From NCBI RefSeq assembly GCF_026167525.1, contig NZ_CP110679.1, forward strand, positions 3,521,501 to 3,585,500: 64,000 nt of DNA, written 5' to 3'. A program made the translations under genes and the position numbers. The stretch comes from Sphingomonas sp. M1-B02. GTDB lineage: Bacteria; Pseudomonadota; Alphaproteobacteria; Sphingomonadales; Sphingomonadaceae. This document shows positions 26,801 through 35,514 of the stretch, piece by piece (position 1 is the stretch's first letter; each line of letters starts with the position of its first letter). The notes beneath the pieces were generated by a model. It searched no databases and was not told the origin of the DNA. It saw only the letters and a program-made list of their open reading frames with translations.

Positions 26801-29800
26801 GCATCACTGCCACCGCGCCGCCCGGCAGCGGGACGGTGAATGTGCGCGTGACGAACCCCGCCGGTACCAGCAGTACGGCCGTTGCCAATCAATATAGCTA
26901 TGTCGCGGCGCCTGCGCTGACCGGGTTCGCCGCCGCCGCCGTCGCTTATGGTTCGACAGGCAATCCCATCGACGCCGCCGCGGGCTCGGGCGCGACCAAC
27001 GTGCCCACGGCATGGGGAGTCGCGAAGACGGCAGGCGGGCCCTTCGCCGCCGCCTCGCAAAGCACGGCAGGGGGCGTCAACAATGTCCAGATCAACCCGG
27101 CGGGCCAGGTCATCTACGATGCGCCCGCGGGTTTCCGCGGCAGCGACAGCTTCTACATCCGCGCCACCAATGTCGGCGGCGATTCGAATGTGGTCGCGGT
27201 CACCGTCCTGGTCAACAATCCCACCCTGGCGACCACGCTCGCCGGGACCGGCACCCGCGACGTCGTGCTTGCCGGCGTGCAGCTCAACAGCAGCGGCGGC
27301 GCCGGCAGCTATAGTTGCAACCCGGTGCTGGCGAGCGGCGCGCTGCCCGCCGGCACGGCGCTCCAGCCCGATTGCACGATCACCGGCACGCCGACCGCGA
27401 GCGGGACGTTCAACTTCACCGCCAGCGTCACCGATCAATCGACCGGAACCGGTCCCTTCACCCAAGCCAGCGGACCGCTGGCGCTAGTCATCGCCGCCCC
27501 GACGCTCGGCATTTCGCCTGTCGCCGGTGCGCTGCCCGCGGCAACCGCAGGCACGGCCTATTCGCAGGCGATAACCGCCACCGGGGGAACCGCGCCCTAC
27601 ACGCTCTCGGTCACCGCAGGAGCCTTGCCCGCCGGCCTGAGCATCGCCGGCGGCACGCTGTCGGGCGCCCCGACGGCGAGCGGCAATTTCAGCTTCACGA
27701 TCACTGCGACCGATTCCTCGACGGCGGGCAGCGGCGGCCCTTATACGGTATCCGCCGCCTACACCCTCGCCGTCGCGGCGCCCACGCTGACGCTGACACC
27801 CGCCGCGGGGGCGCTGCCGGGCGCCACCGCCGGCGTCGCTTATGCGCAGTCGGTCTCTGCGAGCGGCGGGATCACGCCATACGGCTATGCTGTGACCGGC
27901 GGCGCGCTTCCCGCCGGGATCGCGCTCGACGGCGGCAGCGGCGCGCTGACCGGCACCGCCACCGCGACCGGCACTTTCAACTTCACGATCACCGCGACCG
28001 ATGCGACCAGCGGCACCCCCGCCTCCGTCGCCCACGCCTATAGTCTGACCGTCGCCGCGCCCGTCCTCGCGATCACCACGGCGACTCCGCTGCCGGCCGG
28101 CAAGGTGAGCAGCGCCTATAGCCGCACCCTGGCGGGCTCGGGCGGCACCACGCCTTACGCCTTCTCGCTGGCCGCGGGGGCGTTGCCGCCGGGCATCGGC
28201 CTCAGCACCGGAGGCCTGTTGAGCGGTACGCCGACGACGGCGGGCGACTACGCCTTCACCGTGCGTCTGACCGACAGCAGCGGCGGCGGCCCGCATTTCG
28301 TCGACAAGGCATTCGCGCTCCACATCGATCCGCCGGTGACGATCAGCCCGGGCGTCGTTCCCGCGGCGGTGATCGGCGCCGCCTACAGCCAGACGCTCGT
28401 CGGGGTCGACGGCACCGCGCCTTATGCCTTCACGATCAGCGCGGGCGCGCTTCCCGCAGGGATCACGCTCTCGTCGGGCGGGATCCTCGCCGGCACCGCG
28501 ACGCAGGGGGGTACCTTCAGCTTCACCGTGCAGGCCACAGATGCGGCCGCGATCGTGGTTACCCAGGCTTACAGCCTGACCGTCAACGCCCCCGGCATGA
28601 CGATCGCGCCGACGGCGCTGAACGTTGCGCAGATCGGCGTCGCCTACAGCCAGGCGACCAGCGCGAGCGGCGGCACCGCCCCTTATGCCTATTCGATCAC
28701 CGCGGGCGCGCTCCCGGCGGGTATCCTGCTCGACGCCACGAGCGGCGCGCTGACCGGAACCCCGACCGCGGGCGGGGCCTTCAACTTCACCGTCACCGCG
28801 ATCGACAGCTCGACCGGCACCGGGCCCTATACCGTGGGCCGTGCCTATACGCTTACCGTCAACCCCCCGGCCATCGCGGTGGCGCCCGTATCGCTCGGCG
28901 GCGGGTCGGTCGGCTCGGCCTATGCGGCGGCAATTACGGCAAGCGGCGGCACCGGCGCTTACAGCTTTGCCCTCACGGCCGGCGCGCTTCCGCCCGGGAT
29001 CACGATCGCGCCGGGCGGCGCGCTTTCGGGCACGCCGACGGCCGACGGAAGCTTCGCCTTCACCGTGACCGCAACCGACAGCTCGACCGGCACCGGCCCC
29101 TTCACCGGCAGCCGTTCCTACAGCATCACGATCGCGCCGCTTTCGATCAGCGTCTCACCGCCGGTCCTCGCCCCGGCCACGGCGGGCGTTGCCTACAGCC
29201 AGCAGCTCGGCGCGAGCGGCGGAGTCGGGGGCTACAGTTTCGCGCTCGCGGCCGGATCGCTCCCGGCGGGCCTCAGCCTGACCGGCGACACGATCAGCGG
29301 GACGCCGAGCGCGCCGGGCAGCTTCGCCTTCACGATCCGCGCGACGGACAGTTCCGTCGGCGGCAGCGCGCCTTATTCGGGCTTGCTAAGCTACACGCTG
29401 GTCGTATCGCCGGGCGCGATCGTCGTCGCGCCCGCCACGCTGGCTCCGGCCACCGTCGGGATGGCCTATGCACAGACCGTGACTGCGAGCGGCGGCACCG
29501 GTGGATTCAGCTTCACGCTGGCATCGGGCAGCCTGCCGCCGGGCCTGACGCTTGCCACCGGCGGCGCGCTTTCGGGCACGCCGATCGCGGGCGGCAGCTA
29601 CGGTTTCACGATCGCGGCCAGGGACGGCTCGGGCGCGGTCGGTTCGCAGGCCTATACGCTCGTCGTCGCCGCGCCCGCGCTGGCGCTGTCCGCGCCGCCG
29701 CTGCCCGCCGGATCGGTCGGGCTGGCCTATAGCGGAAGCGTCGCCGCGTCGGGGGGCACCGCGCCCTATAGCTATGCGATCAGCGCCGGCGCGCTTCCCG

Positions 29801-32800
29801 CCGGCATGGCCCTGGCGACCGACGGCACGCTGAGCGGTACGCCGACCGCGGCGGGCAGCTTCGCGCTCACGATCACCGCCACCGACAATTCGGGCGGCAG
29901 CGGGCCCTATACGGTCAGCCGCGCCTATACGCTCGACATCGCCGGCGCCGCGGTTTCGGTCACGCCGCCGACGCTGCCCGCGGGCCAGGCCGAGACCGCT
30001 TACACCGCGACGCTCGGCGCCACCGGTGGCGTTGCCCCCTATCGCTTTGCGGTCAGCGCCGGGGCGCTTCCCGCCGGGCTCAGCCTGGCGGCGAACGGCA
30101 CGCTCGCCGGTACGCCGGCCGCGCAGGGCAGCTACAGCTTCACCGTCACCGCCACCGATAGCGCGACCGGCAGTGGCCCGTTCAGCGGCAGCCAGGCCTA
30201 TACGCTGACCATCGGCACGCCGCCGATCCCCGTCGCAGGTCCCGCCAACATCACCGTGGCGTTCGGATCGACCAGCAATCCCGTCGCGCTGCCGCTGTCG
30301 GGCGCCGCCGCCACTGCCGTGGCCATCGCGACGGCGCCGCAGCACGGGACCGCCACGGCCAGCGGAACCGCGATCGTCTACACCCCGGCACCCGGCTATT
30401 ACGGCGCAGACAGCTTCACCTATACCGCGACCAACGCCGGCGGCACCTCGCCGCCCGCGACGATCGGCGTCACCGTGAGCCTGCCCCCGGCGCCGACGGC
30501 CGCCGATCGAAACGGCGTCGCAGTGGCCTATGCCAGCGCCGGGACCCCGATCGATCTGGCCCCGTCGGTCAGCGGCGTCAGCAGCGCGCTCACCATCGCG
30601 ACCGCGCCGGCGCACGGCACTGCGGCCCTCGCGGGGAGCGTCGTCACCTATGTCCCGGCCCCCACTTATTTCGGGACGGACAGCTTCACCTTCACCGCGA
30701 CCGGACCCGGCGGCACCTCCGCGCCTGCCACGGTTCGCCTCACCGTCGCGACACCAGCGGCGCCGGTGGCTGCCGATCGCAGCGGCATCGCCATCCCCTA
30801 TGAGAGCGGCGGCACCGCGATCGATCTCGCCGCGTCGATCAGCGGCGTCCATACCGCCATCGCCGTGGCAAGCGCCCCGGTGCACGGCACGACCAGCGTC
30901 ACGGGCAATGTCGTCACCTATGTGCCGGCGCTCGATTTTGCGGGCGCCGACAGCTTCACCTATGTCGCGACCGGCCCTGGCGGCACCTCCAACGTCGCCA
31001 CCGTGACCGTCAGCGTCACCGCGCCGCCGCCGCCCAGTGTCAGTTCGGGCGGGGCCAACGTCCCCGCCGCGACGGGCGGCAAGGTCACCAGCATCGACGT
31101 CGATCTCTCTGCGCTGGCCGGCGGCGAATATACCTCGCTCCAGATCTCGAAGCCGCCCGCCAACGGCACCGTCACGCTTTCCAATGGCGGTTCGACCGGC
31201 GGGGCGGGGGCCAGGAGCCTGCGCACGCTCGCCGTGACGCCGATCGTCGCGACCTATCGCCCCAATCCCGGCTTCACCGGTAGCGACAGCTTCCAGTTCA
31301 TCGCAGTCGGCCCCGGCGGCAGTTCAGCGCCCGCGACGATCTCGATCACCGTGCTGCCGGATCGCCCGGTGGCATTGCCGAAGAGCGCGTCGGTGGGCGA
31401 CGGCCAGACCGTGTCGGTCGATCTCACCGCCGGGGCCAGCGGCGCGCCGTTCACGGCGGCGACGATCGTCAGCGTCGCCCCGGCCAATGCCGTGAAGACC
31501 GCGCTCGTCGAGAGCGGGGCGGGGGCGAGCCGCGCCTATCGGCTCGACGTCACCGCGCTCGCGCGCTTCGGCGGCACCGTCCTTGTCACCTATACGATCA
31601 GCAACCAGAGCGGCGCGTCGAACCCGGCCACCATCACGGTCACGGTCACCGCCCGGCCCGATCCAGCGGCCGATCCCAATGTCCGCGGCATCGTCGACGC
31701 CCAGGTCGAGACCGCGCGCCGCTTCGCGCGCAGCCAGGTCAGCAACTTCATGGCCCGCGCCGAGCAATTGCACGGATCCGGCGGCGGCAATGGCGGAGCG
31801 GAGATGGGCGTGCGGCTCGCCTCGCGCGACGGTCGCGGCGTGGTCCGCGCCAGCCCGGCGTTCGACGCATCGGCGCTCGAGATTACCGAGCGAATGCGCC
31901 TCTCGGGCGAGGATCCCGAACTCGGCCGATATGCCAATCGTCGCGGCCCCGAGCGGCTCCGCGCAGACGAGCTGGGCTCGTCGCTGCGCGGCGGCGCTCC
32001 GGCCATCGCCCGCAACCGCCGCAGCGCAGACGCGCCGCCGCCCGGATCGTCCGAGGACGACGACGGTACGGGCGGTCGCCGGATCGGCTCGATCGCGCTC
32101 TGGAGCAGCGGCGCGATCGACATCGGCACGCTCGATGCGACCACCGATCGCACCAAGATCACCGCCACCACATCGGGGCTCAGCGCCGGTGCCGACATCA
32201 AGCTGGCCGAAGGCGTCACCCTCGGGGTCGGCGGCGGCTATGGCAATGATGTCAGCCATATCGGCGGCGGCGCGGCGCGGGTGCGCGGCGAGAACAGCCT
32301 GGTCGCCGCCTATGCCAGCATCGTCCCCGCCGAGAGCCTGTTCCTCGACGGCATGATCGGCCGCAGCGATCTGAGCTTCCGCACCCGCCGCAGCGTGGCG
32401 GGCGTCAATGCCGTAGCCTCGGGCAATCGCGACGGATCCTTCACCCTTGGCGCGCTGGCCGCGGGGATCGAGCGCGAAAGCGGTCCGCTCAGCTGGTCGC
32501 TCTACGGCCGCGGCGAGCTCCTCGACGGCGAGCTGGGCGCCTATACCGAGAGCGGCGCGGGCCGCTTCGACTTGCGCTTCGACGAAAGGCGGCTGCGTTC
32601 GGTCACCGGCTCGCTCGGCGCGCGCTTCGAATATCGCCAGAAGTTCGCCTGGGGCTCGGCCGCACCGCGTATCCGCGCCGAATGGAACTATGAATTCGCC
32701 GATACCGGTGTCCAGCGGCTCGATTATGCCGATATCGCCGGACCGGCCTTCTACAGCGTCGACAGCAATGGCTGGAAGCGCGAGCAATATATGGTCAGCC

Positions 32801-32916
32801 TGGGCGCGCGCTTCCTGCTACCCGCGGCCTGGACGTTCGATATCGAGACCGCCCTGCGCGGCGCCTCGGGCGAGCGCGCCGGCACGCTGCGCCTGACCGT
32901 CTCGAGCGAATTCTGA
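23857..32916 (+). CDS. Giant Ig-repeat autotransporter (about 3,019 residues)
   Basis: Predicted surface protein with type V secretion architecture. The GTG at 23857 is preferred (AGGGGG upstream); ATG 23791 would add 22 residues. The signal peptide of about 39 residues ends AAWAQ. Approximate layout: three Cys-pair beta repeats (192-575); an IPT/TIG domain (577-660); Big-type Ig repeats (662-933); a second IPT/TIG; one cadherin-like repeat (1019-1120); eleven He_PIG-like repeats carrying ASGGTAPY and AGALPAG (1120-2123); further cadherin-like repeats with ADSFTYTAT (2124-2598); a charged linker; and an autotransporter beta-barrel (2742-3019) ending SSEF. No catalytic passenger domain is visible. 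An adhesin-like role is inference. Confidence 0.88.
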   Translation: MQASADKRTPIANRKSIRAHLSAALLLLLMMCNANAAWAQTAVAGCTSPLTKDDIPTLSVVAGSSDVVIVDTQTNLSVLNSKCPPNSPSLENDSITFEIPPVYATTVADNIYVTFPNGSKVKLTSNGIYRRIVYTPGPGVIGTDIVSPRSGASGTRANAAAFSGETVQFEQQWTSGGVFKYFDIHVTVIAPSAPTAALGTPNPSTIYAGGTSTVTVTLTNPNSTAGLSGVGNSITLPTGVAVAASPGASNTCGGTVTAAPGATGAGAVTLSGGSLAAGGTCTMTFNITSSTVATHSISSGTPSATGANAGSPGTSANLTVQTPPSPPTIAAAWDQATVAVGGAGTLSVTLTNPNSGVALTGVGFNIGTLPIGLTGGAVGGTCAGGSYNGGTRALSSSGHSLAASGTCTVTLAVTGATAGSYSFTTGTAVATGPVALTGATATTGTLNVVGAPTISAAFSPTSVAINADSTLTLTLTNPNAVALSGVAVAPTTLPAGLTGSTPATNCGGAASFGGGGLGLTGGGIAAGGSCTLTLTVASATPATYNFTSGAPSATGPAAVTGIAASTPTGLSVVQAAPTISGITPVVGTTLGGTSVTISGTGFSNISGVTFGGTAATGVTPNGTTQITAVSPAHAAGTFDVVVTTAGGPSANSAADDFRYVAPPAAPVVTSPTNAARVGSASSVYAGSADPGMTITVLVDGSSIGTTTATGGAWTFAQPVALAEGSHTVRARATNGDGIVSADSTTISFIVDTVAPPAPVITAPVTGTRTNDNTLNFTGTAEADSTVRVYIDGAFSGTASLTGTNWTYAAPLLADATYSFWATATDLTGNLGPQSTAGSITIDTVLPAVPVIATPTEGQTTSPTPNISGTAEANASVTLTIDATPVVVPADSGGNWSHTPAALPLGAHSVTAFARDAANNLGPTTATRNFTVAAIPSVTGLAPASGPVAGTNAVTLTGTGFTGATAVSFGASPASYTVNSDLSITATAPPGSGTVNVRVTNPAGTSSTAVANQYSYVAAPALTGFAAAAVAYGSTGNPIDAAAGSGATNVPTAWGVAKTAGGPFAAASQSTAGGVNNVQINPAGQVIYDAPAGFRGSDSFYIRATNVGGDSNVVAVTVLVNNPTLATTLAGTGTRDVVLAGVQLNSSGGAGSYSCNPVLASGALPAGTALQPDCTITGTPTASGTFNFTASVTDQSTGTGPFTQASGPLALVIAAPTLGISPVAGALPAATAGTAYSQAITATGGTAPYTLSVTAGALPAGLSIAGGTLSGAPTASGNFSFTITATDSSTAGSGGPYTVSAAYTLAVAAPTLTLTPAAGALPGATAGVAYAQSVSASGGITPYGYAVTGGALPAGIALDGGSGALTGTATATGTFNFTITATDATSGTPASVAHAYSLTVAAPVLAITTATPLPAGKVSSAYSRTLAGSGGTTPYAFSLAAGALPPGIGLSTGGLLSGTPTTAGDYAFTVRLTDSSGGGPHFVDKAFALHIDPPVTISPGVVPAAVIGAAYSQTLVGVDGTAPYAFTISAGALPAGITLSSGGILAGTATQGGTFSFTVQATDAAAIVVTQAYSLTVNAPGMTIAPTALNVAQIGVAYSQATSASGGTAPYAYSITAGALPAGILLDATSGALTGTPTAGGAFNFTVTAIDSSTGTGPYTVGRAYTLTVNPPAIAVAPVSLGGGSVGSAYAAAITASGGTGAYSFALTAGALPPGITIAPGGALSGTPTADGSFAFTVTATDSSTGTGPFTGSRSYSITIAPLSISVSPPVLAPATAGVAYSQQLGASGGVGGYSFALAAGSLPAGLSLTGDTISGTPSAPGSFAFTIRATDSSVGGSAPYSGLLSYTLVVSPGAIVVAPATLAPATVGMAYAQTVTASGGTGGFSFTLASGSLPPGLTLATGGALSGTPIAGGSYGFTIAARDGSGAVGSQAYTLVVAAPALALSAPPLPAGSVGLAYSGSVAASGGTAPYSYAISAGALPAGMALATDGTLSGTPTAAGSFALTITATDNSGGSGPYTVSRAYTLDIAGAAVSVTPPTLPAGQAETAYTATLGATGGVAPYRFAVSAGALPAGLSLAANGTLAGTPAAQGSYSFTVTATDSATGSGPFSGSQAYTLTIGTPPIPVAGPANITVAFGSTSNPVALPLSGAAATAVAIATAPQHGTATASGTAIVYTPAPGYYGADSFTYTATNAGGTSPPATIGVTVSLPPAPTAADRNGVAVAYASAGTPIDLAPSVSGVSSALTIATAPAHGTAALAGSVVTYVPAPTYFGTDSFTFTATGPGGTSAPATVRLTVATPAAPVAADRSGIAIPYESGGTAIDLAASISGVHTAIAVASAPVHGTTSVTGNVVTYVPALDFAGADSFTYVATGPGGTSNVATVTVSVTAPPPPSVSSGGANVPAATGGKVTSIDVDLSALAGGEYTSLQISKPPANGTVTLSNGGSTGGAGARSLRTLAVTPIVATYRPNPGFTGSDSFQFIAVGPGGSSAPATISITVLPDRPVALPKSASVGDGQTVSVDLTAGASGAPFTAATIVSVAPANAVKTALVESGAGASRAYRLDVTALARFGGTVLVTYTISNQSGASNPATITVTVTARPDPAADPNVRGIVDAQVETARRFARSQVSNFMARAEQLHGSGGGNGGAEMGVRLASRDGRGVVRASPAFDASALEITERMRLSGEDPELGRYANRRGPERLRADELGSSLRGGAPAIARNRRSADAPPPGSSEDDDGTGGRRIGSIALWSSGAIDIGTLDATTDRTKITATTSGLSAGADIKLAEGVTLGVGGGYGNDVSHIGGGAARVRGENSLVAAYASIVPAESLFLDGMIGRSDLSFRTRRSVAGVNAVASGNRDGSFTLGALAAGIERESGPLSWSLYGRGELLDGELGAYTESGAGRFDLRFDERRLRSVTGSLGARFEYRQKFAWGSAAPRIRAEWNYEFADTGVQRLDYADIAGPAFYSVDSNGWKREQYMVSLGARFLLPAAWTFDIETALRGASGERAGTLRLTVSSEF
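27223..30225 (+). repeat. Eleven tandem He_PIG-type repeats inside the autotransporter gene
   Basis: About 3 kb encodes eleven copies of an 80-95-residue module with a recurring core: ASGGTAPY, about 8 residues, AGALPAG, GTLSGTPTAAGSF, then TATDSSTG. Copies 2-11 are regular and the first is atypical. The copies are similar but not identical in DNA, so recent unequal crossing-over is not obvious, but length variation between strains is likely. Confidence 0.8.
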
Positions 32917-32944
32917 CGGCGGGGAGGCGCGCCCGCCGGCTTGC

Positions 32945-33301
32945 TCAGCGCACCAGCGCCCGCAGCACCGCGTCGATATCCCCTTCGCGATAGGGTTTCT
33001 CGATCAGCGGAACCTCGTCGGCAAAGCCTTCGGGCGCCGAGCCATAGCCGCTGGCGAAGGCGAAGGGCACGCCGCGCGCGCGCAGCATCGAAGCGATGGC
33101 CGTGCTGCGCTCGCCGCCCAGGTTGATGTCGAGGATCGCCGCGTCGATCGCCGCGTCCTGCGCCAGCGCCAGCCCCTCGCTCAGCCGCCCCGCGGGGCCC
33201 ACCGCGACGCAGCCCAGCGTCTCGAGAATATCCTCGAGGCACATCGCCACGATCGGCTCATCCTCGACCACCAGCACGCGCAGCCCCATCAGCTCGGTCA
33301 T
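32945..33301 (-). CDS. Single-domain response regulator, FAT GUY type
   Basis: 118-residue receiver with no output domain. Acidic pocket residues are in VVEDEP, the phospho-acceptor is Asp58 (ILDINLGG) and the lysine is in EKPY. The segment PFAFASGYG matches the PFxFATGY ('FAT GUY') signature described for sphingomonad regulators that feed the PhyR general stress response. The ATG at 33301 overlaps the HWE kinase stop as ATGA, so the two are almost certainly a cognate pair. Confidence 0.88.
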   Translation of the reverse strand: MTELMGLRVLVVEDEPIVAMCLEDILETLGCVAVGPAGRLSEGLALAQDAAIDAAILDINLGGERSTAIASMLRARGVPFAFASGYGSAPEGFADEVPLIEKPYREGDIDAVLRALVR

Positions 33302-35442
33302 TCGGCCCCCTCTGGCAACGGCGCGTCCACCGTGCAGACCAGCCCCTCCGGCCGGAATTCGATCGTCACCGTGCCGCCCAACTCGGCGGCGAGCCCGCGC
33401 TCGATCATCCGCGTGCCGAAGCCGCGCCGCGTCGGCGGCGCGACCGGCGGGCCACCATGCTCTTCCCACACCATCGTCAGCCGTCCAGGCCCGTCGCCCT
33501 GGTGCCGCGTCCAGCCTATCGAGACCCAACCCTCGGCATCGGAGAGCGCGCCATGCTTCACGGCGTTGGTCGCCAGCTCGTGGATCGCCAGCGCGAGCGA
33601 GATCGCGGTCTTCGGGACGAGCGGCAGGTCGGGCCCCTCCAGCGTGAAGCGTCCCGCCGGTCCGCCATGCGGCGCCACCGCGTCGCCGATGATCTGGGTC
33701 ATCGGGACCACGCCCCAATGCTCGCGGGTGAGCAGGTTGTGCGCCTCAGAAAGCGCGGCGAGCCGCCCCTCGAAGGCCCGCCGCGCCACCCGCGGATCGA
33801 CGTCGCTCTTGAAGCTCTGCTGGGCGATGCCCTGGACGATCGCCAGCGTGTTCTTCACGCGGTGGTTGAGCTCGTCGACCAGCAGCCGCAAATGCGCCTC
33901 GGCACGCTTGGCTTCGGTCACGTCGCGCCCGATCGCATGGAGGCCCGTCGGCACGCCCTGCGCGTCGGTCGTCAGCCGCGAATTGATTTCCCAGATCAGC
34001 GTGCGGCGATCCTTGGCGCGAACGCTGATCGTCAGCCGGGTATTGCCGCCTTCCTGCAATTTCTGGTTGAACGACGCCATGCTGATCGCGAACTGCTCGG
34101 GATCCATGAAGTCGGCGATCGATCGCCCGATGATCTCCGATTCCGCATAGCCCAGCGTCGTCGCCACCGCGGGGTTCACCGATGTGATCTTCTGGTCGAG
34201 CGTCGTCGTGATCAAGAAATCATTGGCCTGTTCGAAGATGCGGCGAAAGCGCGCCTCGCTCTCGCGCAGGTCGCTCTCGGCCTTGCGGCGGTGGGTGATG
34301 TCGAACGATACCCCGACGAAGCGGCTCGGCCGGCCGTCGGCATAATCGATCCGGCTGCCATGGCTCAGCAGCCAGCGTTCCGATTGGTCGTCGGCACGGC
34401 AGATGCGATATTCCAGCGTGTAGGGGATGCCGTCCTCGAAGCAGTGCAGGGCGGCGCCGCGCGCCATCTCGCGATCGTCGGGATGCACCCGCTCCAGCCA
34501 CTCGTCGAACGTCCCCTGGCTGTCGGCTCGCCGCTCCATGCCGAGCAGGTCGAAGCGATTGGGCGACCATTTGCCCTCCATCGTCGCCAGGTCGAGTTCC
34601 CAGGTCGCCATCCCGGCGCTGCCGGTTGCCAGGCGCAGGCTCTCCTCGCTCTTGCGCAGCCGCGCCTCGGCCTCGTGCCGCTCGGTCACGTCGATCGTCA
34701 CCGCGAGCACGCCGAACGGCTCGCCGGTCGGCCGCCGGATCACCGAGACGCTGTTGCTGACCCAGACCACGCCGCCATCCTTGCGCACATAGCGCTTCTC
34801 GAGCGTATAGGGCGTGCCGTCGGCCACCGCCCGCCCGAACAGCGGCTTGTTGCGTTCGCGGTCGTCGGGATGGGTCAGGTCGAACATCGACATGCCGATC
34901 AGTTCCTCGCGGCTCCAGCCGGCAATCTCGCAAAAGCGGTCGTTCACCAGCGTGTAGCGGCCCTGCAGGTCGACCTGGCCGAAGCCGGCGGTGGCCTGGC
35001 TGATGAACGCGGAGAGCTGGGCCTCGCGCTCGCGCAGCGAAAGCTCGGCTTCCTTTGCCTCGGTGATGTCGTGCGCGACGCCGATGAAGCCGACATGCCG
35101 GCCCTTGGCGTCGCGCCGCGGCGACGAGGTGGAATGCAGCCAGCGCCAATCGCCGCTGGCGCTGCGATAGCGGCCCTGCAGTTCGAACGTGTCGAGGCTG
35201 GCTTCGCCGGCCAGCGATTCCGCCATCAGCCGCGCCGCATCATCGGGATGGATGATCGCGCGCCAGTCGAACTCCAGCGCCGCTTCATAGGAGACGCCCA
35301 GAAACGCCGCATAAGCGCGATTGACGAAGCTGCGGCGCCCATCGAGCCGGGTGACCCAGACGGCCACGGGCGCGCTGTCCGCGATCAGGCGAAACTCATC
35401 CGCGTCGATCGGCGGCAACTCCTCGGCTGCGGACCGTATCAT
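33298..35442 (-). CDS. Multi-PAS HWE-family sensor histidine kinase
   Basis: 714-residue cytosolic kinase without membrane segments. Four PAS domains run in series (starting near residues 15, 145, 270 and 395), then a HWE/HisKA_2-type transmitter with His527 in ELNHRVKNTLAIVQ. The ATPase part has IHELATNAVKHGAL and WEEHGG followed by GFGTRMIERGL, the HWE signature. The input is probably a small ligand, light or redox, sensed by PAS, but no flavin Cys motif (NCRFLQ) was seen. It is coupled to the response regulator that follows. Confidence 0.9.
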   Translation of the reverse strand: MIRSAAEELPPIDADEFRLIADSAPVAVWVTRLDGRRSFVNRAYAAFLGVSYEAALEFDWRAIIHPDDAARLMAESLAGEASLDTFELQGRYRSASGDWRWLHSTSSPRRDAKGRHVGFIGVAHDITEAKEAELSLREREAQLSAFISQATAGFGQVDLQGRYTLVNDRFCEIAGWSREELIGMSMFDLTHPDDRERNKPLFGRAVADGTPYTLEKRYVRKDGGVVWVSNSVSVIRRPTGEPFGVLAVTIDVTERHEAEARLRKSEESLRLATGSAGMATWELDLATMEGKWSPNRFDLLGMERRADSQGTFDEWLERVHPDDREMARGAALHCFEDGIPYTLEYRICRADDQSERWLLSHGSRIDYADGRPSRFVGVSFDITHRRKAESDLRESEARFRRIFEQANDFLITTTLDQKITSVNPAVATTLGYAESEIIGRSIADFMDPEQFAISMASFNQKLQEGGNTRLTISVRAKDRRTLIWEINSRLTTDAQGVPTGLHAIGRDVTEAKRAEAHLRLLVDELNHRVKNTLAIVQGIAQQSFKSDVDPRVARRAFEGRLAALSEAHNLLTREHWGVVPMTQIIGDAVAPHGGPAGRFTLEGPDLPLVPKTAISLALAIHELATNAVKHGALSDAEGWVSIGWTRHQGDGPGRLTMVWEEHGGPPVAPPTRRGFGTRMIERGLAAELGGTVTIEFRPEGLVCTVDAPLPEGAE

Positions 35443-35514
35443 CGGCAGACGCGCGTTCTAACTGGCATAGTTCAAGTTCCTAGCCCTGGATTCGCGGGAA
35501 GCAACCGCGTCGAC

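Noticed and set aside
23716..27465. Long open frame of about 1,249 codons on the minus strand, opposite the autotransporter gene
   Set aside because: It mirrors the repeat-rich, high-GC plus-strand gene, has low-complexity Arg/Gly/Asp composition, no family match, and no ribosome-binding site that would set a start.
27223..30225. CRISPR-like array
   Set aside because: The periodicity comes from protein repeats of about 270 bp with diverged DNA, not from short identical repeats with unique spacers.
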